Shown here in pieces: positions 18,055 through 26,310 of a stretch of 64,000 nt of DNA; the stretch's first letter is position 1; the number at the start of each line of letters is the position of its first letter. The DNA is from Bacillus_I endophytica_A (GTDB lineage Bacteria; Bacillota; Bacilli; Bacillales; Bacillaceae_H), in contig NZ_JALAMS010000008.1 of NCBI RefSeq assembly GCF_026790145.1, forward strand, positions 109,292-173,291, given 5' to 3'. Under the pieces are notes generated by a model. The model saw nothing but the letters and a program-made list of their open reading frames with translations, did no database searches and had not been told where the DNA came from. The position numbers and the translations under genes are program-made.

Positions 18055-18984
18055 TTAAGACTGTGATGAACTTACAGGAATATCGTGCGTTTTACACTTA
18101 TCGTAAATTCCTTCATCCTTTAGCACTTTAATAAGCGTTTCTCCCATAACAGAAGGGGTCTCAGCAACGCTAATACCGCATGCGTTAAGCGTTTTAATCT
18201 TCTCGCTTGCCGTACCCTTACCACCTGAGATAATCGCACCAGCGTGGCCCATACGCTTGCCTGCTGGAGCTGTTTGACCTCCAATAAAGCCAACAACAGG
18301 TTTTGTCATATTTTCTTTCACCCATTGTGCTGCTTCTTCTTCTGCCGTACCCCCGATTTCACCAATCATAATAACAGCATATGTGTCTTCATCTTCATTA
18401 AAGGCTTTTAACACATCAATGAAGTCCGTGCCATTAACAGGGTCTCCACCAATTCCTACTGCTGTTGACTGGCCAATTCCTGCTTGTGAAAGTTGATGAA
18501 CAGCTTCATATGTGAGTGTTCCAGAGCGTGACACAACCCCAACATGACCTTTTTTATGAATGTATCCTGGCATAATACCAATTTTACATTCTTCTGGTGT
18601 GATAACACCTGGGCAGTTTGGTCCAACAAGTCTTGTGCGCTTTCCTTCCATATAACGCTTTACTTTCACCATATCAATTACTGGAATACCTTCTGTAATT
18701 GTGATAACTAAGTCAAGGTCTGCATCAACTGCTTCCATAATTGCATCTGCTGCAAAAGCAGGTGGAACATACACAACTGACGCGTTTGCACCTGTTGCTT
18801 TTTTTGCGTCTTCAACAGTGTTGAAAACAGGTACTCCTTCGATTGTTGTGCCGCCTTTTCCTGGAGTTACGCCCCCAACAATTTTTGTTCCATATTCAAT
18901 TGCTTGTTTTGTATGAAACAAACCTGTCGCTCCTGTAATCCCCTGTACAATAACTTTTGTATCCTTGTTAATAAATACGCTCAT
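18055..18984 (-). CDS. sucD: Succinyl-CoA synthetase alpha subunit
   Basis: TCA-cycle enzyme that converts succinyl-CoA to succinate with substrate-level phosphorylation. The alpha subunit binds CoA and carries the phosphohistidine. The protein has 309 residues. The CoA-binding Rossmann segment contains VQGITGATGLFHTKQAIEYG, and the active-site histidine is in GKRMGHAGAIISGGKG. GEIGGTAEEEAAQW is the family signature. It follows sucC by 18 bases with a GGAGGGG box. Confidence 0.98.
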   Translation of the reverse strand: MSVFINKDTKVIVQGITGATGLFHTKQAIEYGTKIVGGVTPGKGGTTIEGVPVFNTVEDAKKATGANASVVYVPPAFAADAIMEAVDADLDLVITITEGIPVIDMVKVKRYMEGKRTRLVGPNCPGVITPEECKIGIMPGYIHKKGHVGVVSRSGTLTYEAVHQLSQAGIGQSTAVGIGGDPVNGTDFIDVLKAFNEDEDTYAVIMIGEIGGTAEEEAAQWVKENMTKPVVGFIGGQTAPAGKRMGHAGAIISGGKGTASEKIKTLNACGISVAETPSVMGETLIKVLKDEGIYDKCKTHDIPVSSSQS

Positions 18985-19002
18985 TTTTACCCCTCCTGTT
19001 CT

Positions 19003-20163
19003 TTATTTCACAAGTGCAACAATTTTTTCAGCGCCGTCAGCCATTGACTCTGCAGCTGTAATGTTAAGACCTGATTCTTTCAAAATCTTTTTGCCAAGCT
19101 CAACGTTTGTGCCTTCTAAGCGAACAACAAGTGGCAAATCTAGTCCTACTTGTTTTGTTGCTTCAACAACACCTTCAGCAATAACATCACATCTCATAAT
19201 GCCACCAAAAATATTGACAAAAATTCCTTTTACATTTTGATCGGAGATAATAATCTTGAACGCTTCCGTTACTTTCTCAGCCGTTGCACCGCCCCCTACG
19301 TCAAGGAAGTTTGCCGGCTCTCCGCCTGAATATTTAATAATGTCCATTGTCGCCATTGCAAGACCTGCTCCATTTACCATGCAGCCGATGTTACCATCAA
19401 GCGCAATGTAACTTAAGTCATATTTTGACGCTTCAATTTCTTTTACATCTTCTTCTTCTAAATCACGAAGCTCTAATATGTCTTTTTGACGATAAAGAGC
19501 ATTTGAATCGAAATTAAGTTTTGCATCAAGCGCCATTACTTTTCCATCCCCTGTTGTTACAAGTGGATTAATCTCAGCGATTGAGCAATCTTTTTCAACA
19601 AATACTTTATATAAACCAGCCATAAATTTTACAGCTTGACCTACTAACTCTTTTGGAATATTGATATTAAACGCTAATCGACGCGCTTGGAACCCCTGTA
19701 ATCCAACCGCTGGATCGATATATTCCTTAAAGATTTTTTCAGGTGTTTTTTCAGCTACTTCTTCAATTTCTGTTCCACCTTCTTCAGAAGCCATAAGCAC
19801 AACGCGTGAAGAAGCACGATCTAATACGATTCCAACATAATATTCTTTTTGGATATCGCAACCTTCCTCAATAAGTAAACGCTTTACTTCTTTTCCTTGT
19901 GGACCTGTTTGATGAGTTACGAGCGTTTTTCCAAGTATCTCATCGGCATATGTACGAACTTCGTCCAAGTTTTTCGCAACTTTTACCCCTCCGGCTTTAC
20001 CGCGGCCACCTGCATGAATCTGTGCTTTTACAACAGATACATCTGACCCTAGCTCTTTTGCTGCTTCTACCGCTTCTTCTACCGTAAATGCTACGCGGCC
20101 ATTTGGAACAGCTACACCATATTTTCTAAGGAGCTCTTTTCCTTGATACTCATGAATATTCAT
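19003..20163 (-). CDS. sucC: Succinyl-CoA synthetase beta subunit (ADP-forming type)
   Basis: ATP-grasp subunit that binds nucleotide and succinate. About 386 residues from MNIHEYQGKELLRKYGV, the invariant start of the family. Other motifs are KAQIHAGGRGKAGGVKVAK, EINPLVTTGDGKVMALDAK and NGAGLAMATMDIIK, then FLDVGGGAT. The ATG at 20163 is preceded by TAGGAGGATGG; the longer frame starts before this box and is rejected. Its own sigma-A-type promoter is at 20209-20237. Confidence 0.98.
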   Translation of the reverse strand: MNIHEYQGKELLRKYGVAVPNGRVAFTVEEAVEAAKELGSDVSVVKAQIHAGGRGKAGGVKVAKNLDEVRTYADEILGKTLVTHQTGPQGKEVKRLLIEEGCDIQKEYYVGIVLDRASSRVVLMASEEGGTEIEEVAEKTPEKIFKEYIDPAVGLQGFQARRLAFNINIPKELVGQAVKFMAGLYKVFVEKDCSIAEINPLVTTGDGKVMALDAKLNFDSNALYRQKDILELRDLEEEDVKEIEASKYDLSYIALDGNIGCMVNGAGLAMATMDIIKYSGGEPANFLDVGGGATAEKVTEAFKIIISDQNVKGIFVNIFGGIMRCDVIAEGVVEATKQVGLDLPLVVRLEGTNVELGKKILKESGLNITAAESMADGAEKIVALVK

Positions 20164-20208
20164 ATCCCATCCTCCTAACGTCATTTCAAAAAAATAGACT
20201 GCGCTTTC

Positions 20209-20237
20209 ATTGTATAAAATGGAAGTCTACTTGTCTA
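20209..20237 (-). promoter_or_regulatory. Sigma-A-type promoter of sucCD
   Basis: Minus-strand hexamers TAGACA (20232-20237) and TACAAT (20209-20214) with a 17-base spacer, in the gap between ylqH and sucC. Transcription would start near 20202, about 39 bases before the sucC ATG. Confidence 0.7.
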
Positions 20238-20297
20238 CTATTCTTGCGAAATTTATAAAAGATTCAGAAATGATGGCGTTTTCTTTAGAAATTTGTT

Positions 20298-20600
20298 CTA
20301 TTTTTTTGCTTTTTCATCCATTTTGTAAATAAAAGCAAAAATCTCTGCTACCGCCTCATAAAGCTCTTCTGGGATACGCTCGTTCAGCTCTAAATTATGA
20401 AGCAAGTTTACAAGAGACGGATCTTCTTGAATTGGAACATTGTTTTCCTTTGCTTTTTCAATGATATCCCGCGCAACGTCTCCTCCTCCTTTTGCCACTA
20501 CCTTTGGTGCTTTCTCATGTTTTAAATAGGCAAGAGCTACCGCTTTTTTAGAGTATGATTTTTTTTCATCAAATCTTAAGATCCACTCCTTTATATCCAC
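20298..20600 (-). CDS. ylqH: YlqH, free-standing FlhB C-terminal-domain-like protein
   Basis: A protein of up to 100 residues that covers only the cytoplasmic C-terminal part of the export-switch protein FlhB. The motifs AVALAYLKHEKAPKVVAKGG, KENNVPIQEDPSLVNLL and RIPEELYEAVAEIFAFIYKM match FlhB directly after its cleavage point, while the NPTH cleavage motif and all membrane segments are missing. The only in-frame start is a GTG at 20600, 29 bases inside ylqG, with no clear ribosome binding site, so translation is probably coupled. Its role is unknown. See findings for the link with YlqG. Confidence 0.85.
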   Translation of the reverse strand: MDIKEWILRFDEKKSYSKKAVALAYLKHEKAPKVVAKGGGDVARDIIEKAKENNVPIQEDPSLVNLLHNLELNERIPEELYEAVAEIFAFIYKMDEKAKK

Positions 20601-22113
20601 TATACGATACTTGAGCTAAACTTGATGTGTTATCTTTACTTGCAAAAACTTTTACGTCTGATAGATAATAGTCCAGCTCGCTCAGACCGAGACGAAGTGA
20701 TGGTTTTAAAGATTCCATAATAGGTTTAATATCCTGATGATCATTTATAATATCTATGATAATCGCTCGATTTTGAACATGGACGCTGACTACCGTTTCT
20801 TGCAAATAAGAAAGCTCTAAGTGAAAAAGAATATGACAGTAGTTTGGATCAATGGTTCCATCCTCTCTCTTCTTTCCTTTCCACTGAAGGGAGACTTCTG
20901 TTAGCTTTTCCCTTACGTAGAGCGGAAACTGCGCGTACAAAGAAGTAATAGGTCCTTGTCCTTCATCAGAAGATAAGAGCTGAAGAGCGGTTAATTTATG
21001 CACCATCTCTTCTGCTCGTTCTCTTAAAAAAGATGGTAGGGGTTGCTCAAGCATTTTCAAAAGAGCTCCTTTTAATCCTTCTCCAGAGCTTTCTCCTTTT
21101 AGCTCACTCTCATATGTAAGACCTAAGGATGAAAATAAGGTTGATAATATACGGTGAAACTCCTTAGATTGAAAAGAAGTTTGCAGAAGCTTGTTCACCT
21201 CTGTTAAAATGTTTTTTCCTTCTTCGTTTATGAACAAGGAGGTTCCTTCTTGAGTAAGCTTTCCTCTTAAGTTAGGACTTTTTTCAATGCTCTCTACCAT
21301 TTTGTGAAAAAACGGCATTTTTTCCATGTTTGGTAAATTGTTCAGAAGCGTTTTTTTCATAGTTGTAATTTCTTCTGCTTCTTCTCCTTTAGGAGATAAG
21401 CTCACTAATGCCTGCTGTTCCAAAACACCCTTTTCAATTGCCCCTGTCTGTTGCAGAATACGAAAAGGGATATTTCCTTCTAACCAGCCTTTTACTAAAT
21501 GGAAAAGAACTTCTCTTCCTTTTGTTAGCCTAAAAGCACCTTTAAACTTAACAAGTTCTTCACCATATCCTTCACGATTAGCAAGAGTTGTAAGTTCGTT
21601 AAAAAGTGGAGCAAGAGAAGCGTCTCCTAGCGATTTTAAAGCTTGGAAAATAGATTTAGATGGCGTAAAGTTCCGCGCAATCATCGTCTCTACAGCTTTT
21701 TTTTCAGGGGGTGGAAAAGAAGGTGATGTTTCCTTAGCGATAGTCGTTAAAAACTCTTTTGAAAAAGGAATACTTTTAGAAAGCAAAAAAGAGGCTAAAC
21801 TCTCTTCCTTCTTTCCTCTTGTTCCTAGTGCTTGCAATATGTTTTGCCTATTTTTATCCCCTGACTCTTCTCCAACGACTTTTAAGCTTGGCAAATCGTC
21901 TTTAATATCTATTTCAAAATAATAGGGACGCAAAACAGATAAAGAGCGCTCTAATTTAGCTACAATGCTTTGGCCATTTACAGAAACAAGCGCTATGTCT
22001 CCTTTAAAAAACTTTTGAATGGTTCCTTTCACAATGCTTCCATCTCTAAGAGGTAGCACTGTGGAATGTTGAATTCCTTCTAACAGCGAAGAGCGCAAAA
22101 AAGAAATATTCAT
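20569..22113 (-). CDS. ylqG: YlqG, uncharacterised protein with FliK-like C-terminus
   Basis: Protein of 514 residues. The N-terminal 130 or so contain a small beta-rich segment (VKGTIQKFFKGDIALVSVNG). A long helical, Lys/Glu/Leu/Ser-rich middle follows. A C-terminal domain (about 395-495) shows the alternating strands and final helix pair of the FliK Flg_hook domain, for example CHILFHLELSYLQETVVSVH followed by IMESLKPSLRLGLSELDYYL. The FliK comparison is by eye and moderately certain. No signal peptide or membrane segment is seen. The start follows AGAGGTGA. It lies nine bases after rnhB and overlaps ylqH by 32 bases. Confidence 0.82.
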   Translation of the reverse strand: MNISFLRSSLLEGIQHSTVLPLRDGSIVKGTIQKFFKGDIALVSVNGQSIVAKLERSLSVLRPYYFEIDIKDDLPSLKVVGEESGDKNRQNILQALGTRGKKEESLASFLLSKSIPFSKEFLTTIAKETSPSFPPPEKKAVETMIARNFTPSKSIFQALKSLGDASLAPLFNELTTLANREGYGEELVKFKGAFRLTKGREVLFHLVKGWLEGNIPFRILQQTGAIEKGVLEQQALVSLSPKGEEAEEITTMKKTLLNNLPNMEKMPFFHKMVESIEKSPNLRGKLTQEGTSLFINEEGKNILTEVNKLLQTSFQSKEFHRILSTLFSSLGLTYESELKGESSGEGLKGALLKMLEQPLPSFLRERAEEMVHKLTALQLLSSDEGQGPITSLYAQFPLYVREKLTEVSLQWKGKKREDGTIDPNYCHILFHLELSYLQETVVSVHVQNRAIIIDIINDHQDIKPIMESLKPSLRLGLSELDYYLSDVKVFASKDNTSSLAQVSYSGYKGVDLKI

Positions 22114-22122
22114 AATTCACCT

Positions 22123-22896
22123 CTAGCTTTTAACATACTCTTTAATTGGTGAAAAAGAACGTCTGTGTTCATCAATAATACCGTGCTTTTCAATTGCATC
22201 TAGATGCTCTTTCGTTCCATACCCCATATGTTTTTCAAACCCGTACGCAGGAAATTTTTCACCGAGTTTTTTCATCAGACGATCACGTGTAACCTTAGCT
22301 ACAATCGAAGCAGCCGCAATTGAAATACTTTTTGCATCTCCACTGACAATATCAAGCTGAGGAATAGAAACGTTCGGAAGCTTCATTGCATCAATAAGCA
22401 AATAGTCAGGTTCTTTCTCAAGCTCCCTAATAGCACTTTCCATTGCTTTTCGTGTTGCATGATAAATATTCAATGAGTCAATATCTGCTCGTCCAATAAT
22501 CCCTATACCAACTGCAAGAGCATTCTCTAAAATGAGCTCATAGTAACTTTCCCGTTTTTTCTCAGAAAGCTTTTTAGAATCTGTTAAACCAAGTGCACGG
22601 AAATCATGAGGAAGAATAACAGCTGCTGAAACTACCGGACCTGCAAGAGGTCCCCTGCCAACTTCATCAATACCTGCGATTAAATCTATACCTTTTGCAT
22701 AAAGCGTATTTTCATATTTCATCATCTCTAGAAATTGCTCTTCTAACGCTTCTTGTTTTTTAAACCACTTTTCTTTCTGCAGGACTAGCTTTTGAACTCC
22801 TTTACGCTCGTCTGTTGCACACTGCAATAGAAATGGATCATTTTTAGATGTTACCTTTTCTAACTTTGCTTTAATTTCTTTAATGCTTTCACTCAT
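22123..22896 (-). CDS. rnhB: Ribonuclease HII
   Basis: Endonuclease that cuts RNA in RNA-DNA hybrids and removes misincorporated ribonucleotides. The protein has 257 residues. The conserved catalytic motif is GIDEVGRGPLAGPVVSAAVI, with Asp and Glu, followed by LTDSKKLSEKKRE, DYLLIDAMKLP and ISIAAASIVAKVTRD. The N-terminal 65 residues are the extension typical of Bacillus RnhB. An AAGGAC box lies 11 bases before the ATG. A terminator separates it from rbgA. Confidence 0.97.
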   Translation of the reverse strand: MSESIKEIKAKLEKVTSKNDPFLLQCATDERKGVQKLVLQKEKWFKKQEALEEQFLEMMKYENTLYAKGIDLIAGIDEVGRGPLAGPVVSAAVILPHDFRALGLTDSKKLSEKKRESYYELILENALAVGIGIIGRADIDSLNIYHATRKAMESAIRELEKEPDYLLIDAMKLPNVSIPQLDIVSGDAKSISIAAASIVAKVTRDRLMKKLGEKFPAYGFEKHMGYGTKEHLDAIEKHGIIDEHRRSFSPIKEYVKS

Positions 22897-22930
22897 CTTT
22901 TATATCGTCCTTTTTTCTTTTTTTTCTATT

Positions 22931-22959
22931 AAAAAAGGATGCTTTTTAAGCATCCTTTT
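22931..22959 (-). terminator. Intrinsic terminator after rbgA
   Basis: Stem AAAGGATGCTT/AAGCATCCTTT with a three-base loop and six T after it on the minus strand. It lies directly after the rbgA stop codon and before rnhB. Confidence 0.9.
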
Positions 22960-22962
22960 CAT

Positions 22963-23835
22963 TTATTCCTCTTCACTTTCACGGAGTTCATCAGGATAGT
23001 CAAATGTAAGGGGACCAAGACGATCTGCGCGAATTTCACGCAAAACAAGCTCAGCTGTCTTGTCGTAGTCCACAATACCTCCACCCATTAAACAGCCCCG
23101 TTTAGCACCGATAAAGTCAAACAGGTCTACAATCTCCTCATAACGCTCTGTCACACCATAACGATCTTCTAAACGTGATTCATAACGCTCTTGCAAAAAG
23201 CGCAGTGCATAAACTGCTACATCTTGCAAATTTAAAATTGTATCTTTAATAGCCCCTGTTGTAGCAAGCTTTAATCCAACAAGCTCGTCCTCAAATTTCG
23301 GCCAGAGAATCCCAGGCGTATCTAGAAGTTCGAGTTCTTTTCCTACTTTAATCCACTGCTGCGCTTGTGTCACCCCAGGACGATCTCCTGTTTTAGCAAT
23401 ATTTTTTCCCGCTAAACGATTGATAAGTGTTGATTTTCCAACATTCGGAATCCCAACAATCATCGCTCGCATTGCACGTGGGTTTTTAATTCCTTTTTGT
23501 CTCATACGATCAAACTTTTCTTTTAAAAGGGTTTTAGAGAGTGAGACAATACGGTCCATTCCTTTGCCATTCTGTGAGTTAATAGCAAGAGCTGGAATCC
23601 CCTTTTCATCATAGTACTGAATCCACTGTTCCGTCACTTTTGGATCAGCTTTATCCGCTTTATTTAGCAGCATGATTCGTGGCTTATTTGCAATAAGTTC
23701 GTCAATCATTGGGTTTTGTGAAGATTGAGGGATGCGTGCATCAACAAGCACAAAAACAATATCAATTAGTTTTAATTTCTCGGTAACTTGGCGACGAGCT
23801 TTCGCCATATGTCCTGGAAACCATTGAATGGTCAT
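22963..23835 (-). CDS. rbgA: Ribosome biogenesis GTPase RbgA (YlqF)
   Basis: Circularly permuted GTPase required for a late step of 50S subunit assembly. The protein has 290 residues. The family N-terminus TIQWFPGHMAKARRQV is present. G motifs occur in permuted order: LLNKADKADP (G4), then GIPNVGKSTLINRLAGK (G1) and LLDTPGILWPKF (G3). The C-terminal helical ANTAR-like domain follows. It lies 16 bases after lepB, probably co-transcribed, and ends at a terminator. Confidence 0.97.
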   Translation of the reverse strand: MTIQWFPGHMAKARRQVTEKLKLIDIVFVLVDARIPQSSQNPMIDELIANKPRIMLLNKADKADPKVTEQWIQYYDEKGIPALAINSQNGKGMDRIVSLSKTLLKEKFDRMRQKGIKNPRAMRAMIVGIPNVGKSTLINRLAGKNIAKTGDRPGVTQAQQWIKVGKELELLDTPGILWPKFEDELVGLKLATTGAIKDTILNLQDVAVYALRFLQERYESRLEDRYGVTERYEEIVDLFDFIGAKRGCLMGGGIVDYDKTAELVLREIRADRLGPLTFDYPDELRESEEE

Positions 23836-23851
23836 TATTATTCACCTACTT

Positions 23852-24409
23852 TTAATCAACCGTTCTAATTTCATTAAAAGGCCAGTACACAATGCTTGTT
23901 GTGCCAACTACTTTTTTCAAGGAAACCGGTCCAATCGCGCGACTATCTCGGCTATTGCGTCGGTTATCTCCCATAACGAAAATTTCGCCTTCTGGAACGA
24001 CCTTATCGCCACCTGGAGTATCTTCTAGTTTAAAATCTTCCGTAAGCGGCATACCGTCGTCAAGTTCGCTTTTATATTGATCAAGATACGGTTCTTCGTA
24101 CGCCTTTCCATTAATATAAAGCGTATCGTTTTTGTACTCCACGTGATCTCCTGGTAAACCAATCACGCGTTTAATGTAATCTTTGCCACCTGGAGCATGA
24201 AAGACCACAACATCAAATCGATCAGGCCCACCAATTTTGTAAGATATTTTGTTTACAATCATGCGGTTTTGATCATGTAGAGTTGGCATCATTGATTCTC
24301 CATCTACCACAATTGGAGTGAAGAAGAAGAATCGAATAATTGCCGCAATAATGACGGCAATCGAAATGGCCTTGATCCATTCTACTGTTTCATTTTTTTT
24401 ACGAGCCAT
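23852..24409 (-). CDS. lepB: Type I signal peptidase
   Basis: Membrane-bound peptidase that removes signal peptides from secreted proteins. The 185 residues have a short basic cytoplasmic tail, one membrane segment at about 13-32, then the catalytic Ser39 in VVDGESMMPTL and Lys80 in GKDYIKRVIGLPGDHV. A third motif, FVMGDNRRNSRDSRAIG, is the SipS-type signature. Two-residue catalytic dyad and single N-terminal anchor indicate the P-type (prokaryotic) class. The gene is not at this place in B. subtilis; the rplS-lepB-rbgA order is found in other Bacillaceae as far as I recall. It has its own promoter. Confidence 0.96.
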   Translation of the reverse strand: MARKKNETVEWIKAISIAVIIAAIIRFFFFTPIVVDGESMMPTLHDQNRMIVNKISYKIGGPDRFDVVVFHAPGGKDYIKRVIGLPGDHVEYKNDTLYINGKAYEEPYLDQYKSELDDGMPLTEDFKLEDTPGGDKVVPEGEIFVMGDNRRNSRDSRAIGPVSLKKVVGTTSIVYWPFNEIRTVD

Positions 24410-24444
24410 AGTTTATCCTCCAAACAGCTAAAATGTACCTCTCT

Positions 24445-24474
24445 ACTATACATAAAAAAATAATGATTATTCAA
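24445..24474 (-). promoter_or_regulatory. Sigma-A-type promoter of lepB-rbgA
   Basis: Minus-strand hexamers TTGAAT (24469-24474) and TATAGT (24445-24450) with an 18-base spacer, between the rplS terminator and lepB. The start would lie near 24438, a leader of about 30 bases. Confidence 0.68.
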
Positions 24475-24523
24475 CCTTTATGTAAAAATCGGCGAATCTC
24501 GCCTAAAATAGTTTAGAAATTTG

Positions 24524-24555
24524 AAAAAAGGAGCTTGTCAGACAAGCTCCTTTTT
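24524..24555 (-). terminator. Intrinsic terminator after rplS
   Basis: Stem AAAAAGGAGCTTG/CAAGCTCCTTTTT with a five-base loop. T-rich flanks on both strands allow termination in either direction. It lies a few bases after the rplS stop codon. Confidence 0.92.
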
Positions 24556-24558
24556 GGA

Positions 24559-24903
24559 TTATCGAATTTCTTTAATACGAGCTGCTTTACCACGAAGGTT
24601 ACGTAGGTAGTAAAGTTTCGCACGACGTACTTTACCACGGCGTACAACTTCAAGCTTAGCGATTTTTGGTGAATGAAGTGGGAATGCACGTTCAACACCA
24701 ACACCGTAAGAAATTTTACGAACTGTGAAAGTTTCGCTAATTCCACCACCACGGCGTTTGATTACAACACCTTCGAACACCTGAATACGTTCACGAGTAC
24801 CCTCAACAACTTTAACGTGTACGCGAACTGTATCTCCAGAACGGAAAGCAGGTAAGTCACCTTTTAATTGTTCTTTTGTGATATCTTGGATTAATTGTTG
24901 CAT
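24559..24903 (-). CDS. rplS: 50S ribosomal protein L19
   Basis: Large-subunit protein at the 30S-50S interface. The 114 residues start MQQLIQDITKEQLKGDLPAF. Signatures include RIQVFEGVVIKRRGGGISET and TVRKISYGVGVERAFPLHSP. The ATG at 24903 is preceded by AAGGAGATGA; the longer frame runs through this box and is rejected. The gene has its own promoter and a structured leader that resembles the known L19 autoregulatory leader of Firmicutes. It is followed by a strong terminator. Confidence 0.98.
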   Translation of the reverse strand: MQQLIQDITKEQLKGDLPAFRSGDTVRVHVKVVEGTRERIQVFEGVVIKRRGGGISETFTVRKISYGVGVERAFPLHSPKIAKLEVVRRGKVRRAKLYYLRNLRGKAARIKEIR

Positions 24904-25001
24904 GATTTCATCTCCTTCCAACAGATGCTCTTATCAATGCTTTCGCATCATTGCAGCGGAACATCGTTTTCAAAGCTTGGACAGCACTGCCCAAAGCCAC
25001 A
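24904..25001 (-). ncRNA. Candidate L19 leader in rplS 5' untranslated region
   Basis: About 98 bases between the probable start of transcription and the rplS ATG. Two hairpins are visible on the minus strand: GCTTTGG(G)CAGTGCTG(T)CCAAGC and AATGATGCGAAAGCATT. A further pairing ATCGTTTTC-type arm is less clear. An L19 leader that regulates rplS is described for B. subtilis and relatives (Rfam L19_leader). The assignment rests on position, length and the hairpins; I could not run a covariance search. Confidence 0.6.
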
Positions 25002-25007
25002 AACATT

Positions 25008-25036
25008 ATCTTAGCACATCCCATCACTAGATGCAA
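25008..25036 (-). promoter_or_regulatory. Sigma-A-type promoter of rplS
   Basis: Minus-strand TTGCAT (25031-25036), a 17-base spacer and TAAGAT (25008-25013), with TG one base before the -10 (extended -10). It lies just after the trmD stop codon, so rplS can be expressed separately from trmD. Confidence 0.68.
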
Positions 25037-25042
25037 TATCTT

Positions 25043-25786
25043 TTAACCATCTGAACGACGCGTTTTTTCAATCTGATCCAGCATCTTCTTTTGACTTTCT
25101 GAAAGCTCATAGTTTTCGAGCAGATCAGGCCTTCTTAGGAATGTTCTACGCAGCGATTCCTCTTCTCTCCACTCCGCTATACGTTTATGATCGCCAGATG
25201 TAAGGACGTCTGGTACCTTCATCCCTCTAAAATCTGATGGTCGAGTATAATGAGGATGCTCTAGAAGGCCTGTACTAAATGAATCTTCAACAGCAGATGC
25301 TTTGTTCCCTAAAACGTCAGGAAGAAGGCGTACGACGCTGTCAATGATCACAAGGGCTCCAAGTTCCCCTCCCGTTAACACAAAGTCTCCAATTGAAATC
25401 TCATCTGTTACAACGTGTTCACGAATTCGCTCATCATATCCTTCATAGTGACCACAAACAAAGATAAGGTGCTCTTCTTTTGAAAGCTCCTCTGCTTTTT
25501 TTTGGGTATAGCGTTCACCCTGTGGACAAAGAAGAACAACACGAGCTTTTGAGCCTTCTTTATTGAGATCAGCAACAGCATCAAAAATAGGTTGTGGCTT
25601 CAATACCATACCAGCACCACCGCCGTATGGATAGTCATCAACTGTCTTATGCTTGTTGTCTGCGTACTCTCTAAAATCTGTAACAGCTACATCAACCGCT
25701 CCTTTATCACGTGCCTTTTTTAAAATGGAGCTTTCAAGGACACCATGAAACATCTCAGGAAACAGTGACAAAACATCAATTTTCAT
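25043..25786 (-). CDS. trmD: tRNA (guanine-N1)-methyltransferase TrmD
   Basis: SPOUT-fold enzyme that makes m1G37 next to the anticodon and so prevents +1 frameshifting. The protein has 247 residues. Conserved motifs: MKIDVLSLFPEMFHGVL at the start, DYPYGGGAGMVLKP, FVCGHYEGYDERI and EISIGDFVLTGGELGAL, the trefoil-knot methyl-donor site. Its ATG overlaps the rimM stop codon by one base (TAATG). Confidence 0.98.
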   Translation of the reverse strand: MKIDVLSLFPEMFHGVLESSILKKARDKGAVDVAVTDFREYADNKHKTVDDYPYGGGAGMVLKPQPIFDAVADLNKEGSKARVVLLCPQGERYTQKKAEELSKEEHLIFVCGHYEGYDERIREHVVTDEISIGDFVLTGGELGALVIIDSVVRLLPDVLGNKASAVEDSFSTGLLEHPHYTRPSDFRGMKVPDVLTSGDHKRIAEWREEESLRRTFLRRPDLLENYELSESQKKMLDQIEKTRRSDG

Positions 25787-26298
25787 TAGTCTAATAACCC
25801 TTCCATTTCGTTGATGATTACTTTTTTCTCTTCGACATTAATGTCTGCTACAACATCTTCAATATACGGGATAAGGATATCTTTTCTTCCAGATGCTTTT
25901 ACGACCCACACATCGTTTGCTCCTGTGGCTAAAATTTCTTTGATTGTGCCAACAAGGTTTCCTTCCTCTGTGTATACTTCACAACCTACAATTTCGTGAA
26001 AGTAATATTCTCCTTCTTCTAATTCAACAAGGTCTGAAGATGGTACCTTAAGGAGACAGTTTTTGAACGGCTCCACTTGATTGATATTATGATACTCTTC
26101 AAATGTAAGAAGATCAAAATTTTTATGCTGACGATGACTTGCTACAACAACTTTGATTTCTTCATTGTCCTTGAATATGTATAACTCATTTCCAACTTTA
26201 TAACGTTCTTCTGGAAAATCTGTGCGAGAGATAACGCGGACTTCACCGCGAACTCCGTGCGTGTTCACAATTTTCCCTACGTTCAACCACTTTTCCAT
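25786..26298 (-). CDS. rimM: Ribosome maturation factor RimM
   Basis: Assists 30S head assembly around S19. The 170 residues comprise an N-terminal beta-barrel beginning WLNVGKIVNTHGVRGEVRV and a C-terminal PRC barrel with YYFHEIVGCEVYTEEGNLVG and DILIPYIEDVVADINVEEKK. It lies 12 bases after ylqD and overlaps trmD by one base. The ribosome binding site is AGGTGAAAAGC. Confidence 0.97.
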   Translation of the reverse strand: MEKWLNVGKIVNTHGVRGEVRVISRTDFPEERYKVGNELYIFKDNEEIKVVVASHRQHKNFDLLTFEEYHNINQVEPFKNCLLKVPSSDLVELEEGEYYFHEIVGCEVYTEEGNLVGTIKEILATGANDVWVVKASGRKDILIPYIEDVVADINVEEKKVIINEMEGLLD

Positions 26299-26310
26299 TG
26301 CTTTTCACCT

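Noticed and set aside
21326..21922. 198-codon open frame on the plus strand
   Set aside because: It lies wholly opposite ylqG, has low-complexity Ser/Lys/Phe composition, and no ribosome binding site.
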